A stretch of DNA of 64,000 nt, taken from positions 5,001-69,000 of the forward strand of contig NZ_JAFEWC010000003.1 in NCBI RefSeq assembly GCF_017355875.1, read 5' to 3'. The notes under the pieces are model-generated. The model had not been told where the DNA came from, did no database searches, and was given only the letters and a program-made list of their open reading frames with translations. Origin of the DNA: Aridibaculum aurantiacum (GTDB lineage Bacteria > Bacteroidota > Bacteroidia > Chitinophagales > Chitinophagaceae). The position numbers and the translations under genes were made by a program. Positions within the stretch are counted from its first letter, which is position 1. Every line of letters starts with the position of its first letter. This document shows, piece by piece, positions 63,732-64,000 of the stretch.

Positions 63732-64000
63732 ATGTTGAAATTACCCGTTTATCTTGATAATAATGCCACTACACCATGTGATCCTCGTGTAGTAGAAGCA
63801 ATGATTCCATATTTCACTGAAAGCTTTGGTAATGCTGCCAGCAGAAACCATCCTTTTGGTTGGGCAGCTGAAGAAGCTGTTGATTATGCGCGTGAACAAG
63901 TTGCCAAATTGATAGGTGCTGATCCTAAAGAGATCATCTTCACCAGTGGAGCAACAGAAGCCGACAACCTGGCTATCAAAGGTGTTTTTGAGATGTACGC
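63732..64000 (+). CDS. Cysteine desulfurase (IscS/NifS-like), 5' part
   Basis: The first 89 codons before the window ends. PLP enzymes of this family strip sulfur from cysteine for Fe-S cluster and thio-cofactor assembly. The start ([24 protein letters not shown]) and the [18 protein letters not shown] segment are diagnostic for NifS/IscS-type class V aminotransferases. The active-site Lys and Cys lie beyond the window. [11 protein letters not shown] is in the expected position for the substrate-binding loop. Not fully visible, so IscS, NifS or another group cannot be separated. Confidence 0.93.
   Translation, partial: MLKLPVYLDNNATTPCDPRVVEAMIPYFTESFGNAASRNHPFGWAAEEAVDYAREQVAKLIGADPKEIIFTSGATEADNLAIKGVFEMY

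Overview
The window is chromosomal DNA of a Bacteroidota bacterium, most likely family Chitinophagaceae or a close relative. The evidence is the TAnnTTTG promoter element (the Bacteroidota -7 box) in front of many genes, a type 9 secretion (T9SS) C-terminal domain, a long IleRS, a bacterial group of geranylgeranylglyceryl phosphate synthase (GGGPS), a DksA-like protein with a degenerate zinc finger, a glycine-rich RRM protein, FecA-type and CarboxypepD_reg-type TonB receptors, and DUF3078/DUF4394 proteins. The family-level assignment is inference. Nearly all of the window is ordinary core genome. I see no prophage, insertion sequence, CRISPR array, toxin-antitoxin pair or defence island.

Layout. 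1-1550: the 3' half of a 23S rRNA gene, a spacer with a long periodic hairpin, and 5S rRNA, closing an rRNA operon. 1.8-8.9 kb, all minus strand: aldo/keto reductase, bifunctional AdhE, a porin, a formate/nitrite transporter and an RRM protein; this looks like a fermentative or redox block. 9.4-14 kb, plus: gyrB, a 68-residue protein, then three paralogous outer-membrane barrel genes, the last two each closed by their own terminator. 14.3-17.4 kb: haem synthesis, with hemH-hemJ convergent with hemN. 17.5-25.1 kb: a lipoprotein amidohydrolase, a small lipoprotein, two YceI genes around a porin, and a divergent FecA-type receptor. 25.1-28.1 kb: a P-loop kinase-like protein and a second TonB receptor. 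28.2-35.7 kb: ileS with a dksA-like gene 4 bp downstream, then a secreted triple-DUF4394 protein. 35.8-43.5 kb: an ABC exporter, rbfA with a LolC/E-type permease, a WecA/TagO-type transferase, frr, an EamA transporter and a DUF3078 protein. 43.6-53.3 kb: scpA, a hybrid histidine kinase, an L,D-transpeptidase-like protein, dxs, a LytS/LytTR two-component pair, an M28 peptidase and GGGPS. 53.8-64 kb: B12-dependent ribonucleotide reductase, a PhoD-type phosphatase, a YcxB-like protein, a GNAT, acpP-fabF-rnc, a small secreted protein, methylmalonyl-CoA epimerase and the start of a cysteine desulfurase gene.

The most notable observations are these. (i) IleRS carries a GIHH signature in place of the class I HIGH motif, the variant linked to mupirocin hyper-resistance. 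(ii) A dispersed heptanucleotide repeat family (GTTGGAN/CTCAAAC type) occupies several intergenic regions and has entered the nrdJ reading frame. (iii) A second dispersed repeat with core TACAAGAGTGYGACGCAACG occurs at two loci, with a probable third. (iv) Promoter positions correct several start codons: hemH probably starts at TTG, and hemN may be leaderless. (v) Candidate operator repeats lie between a YceI gene and the FecA-type receptor gene.

Functional links. B12 use is implied twice, by nrdJ and by methylmalonyl-CoA epimerase. Haem supply (hemN, hemJ, hemH) and two TonB receptors fit an iron-dependent respiratory lifestyle, while AdhE plus an FNT channel suggest facultative fermentation. 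rbfA, frr, rnc, ileS and the rRNA genes are translation housekeeping; acpP, fabF, dxs and GGGPS cover lipid and isoprenoid synthesis. All family names come from reading motifs by eye; no database search was run.
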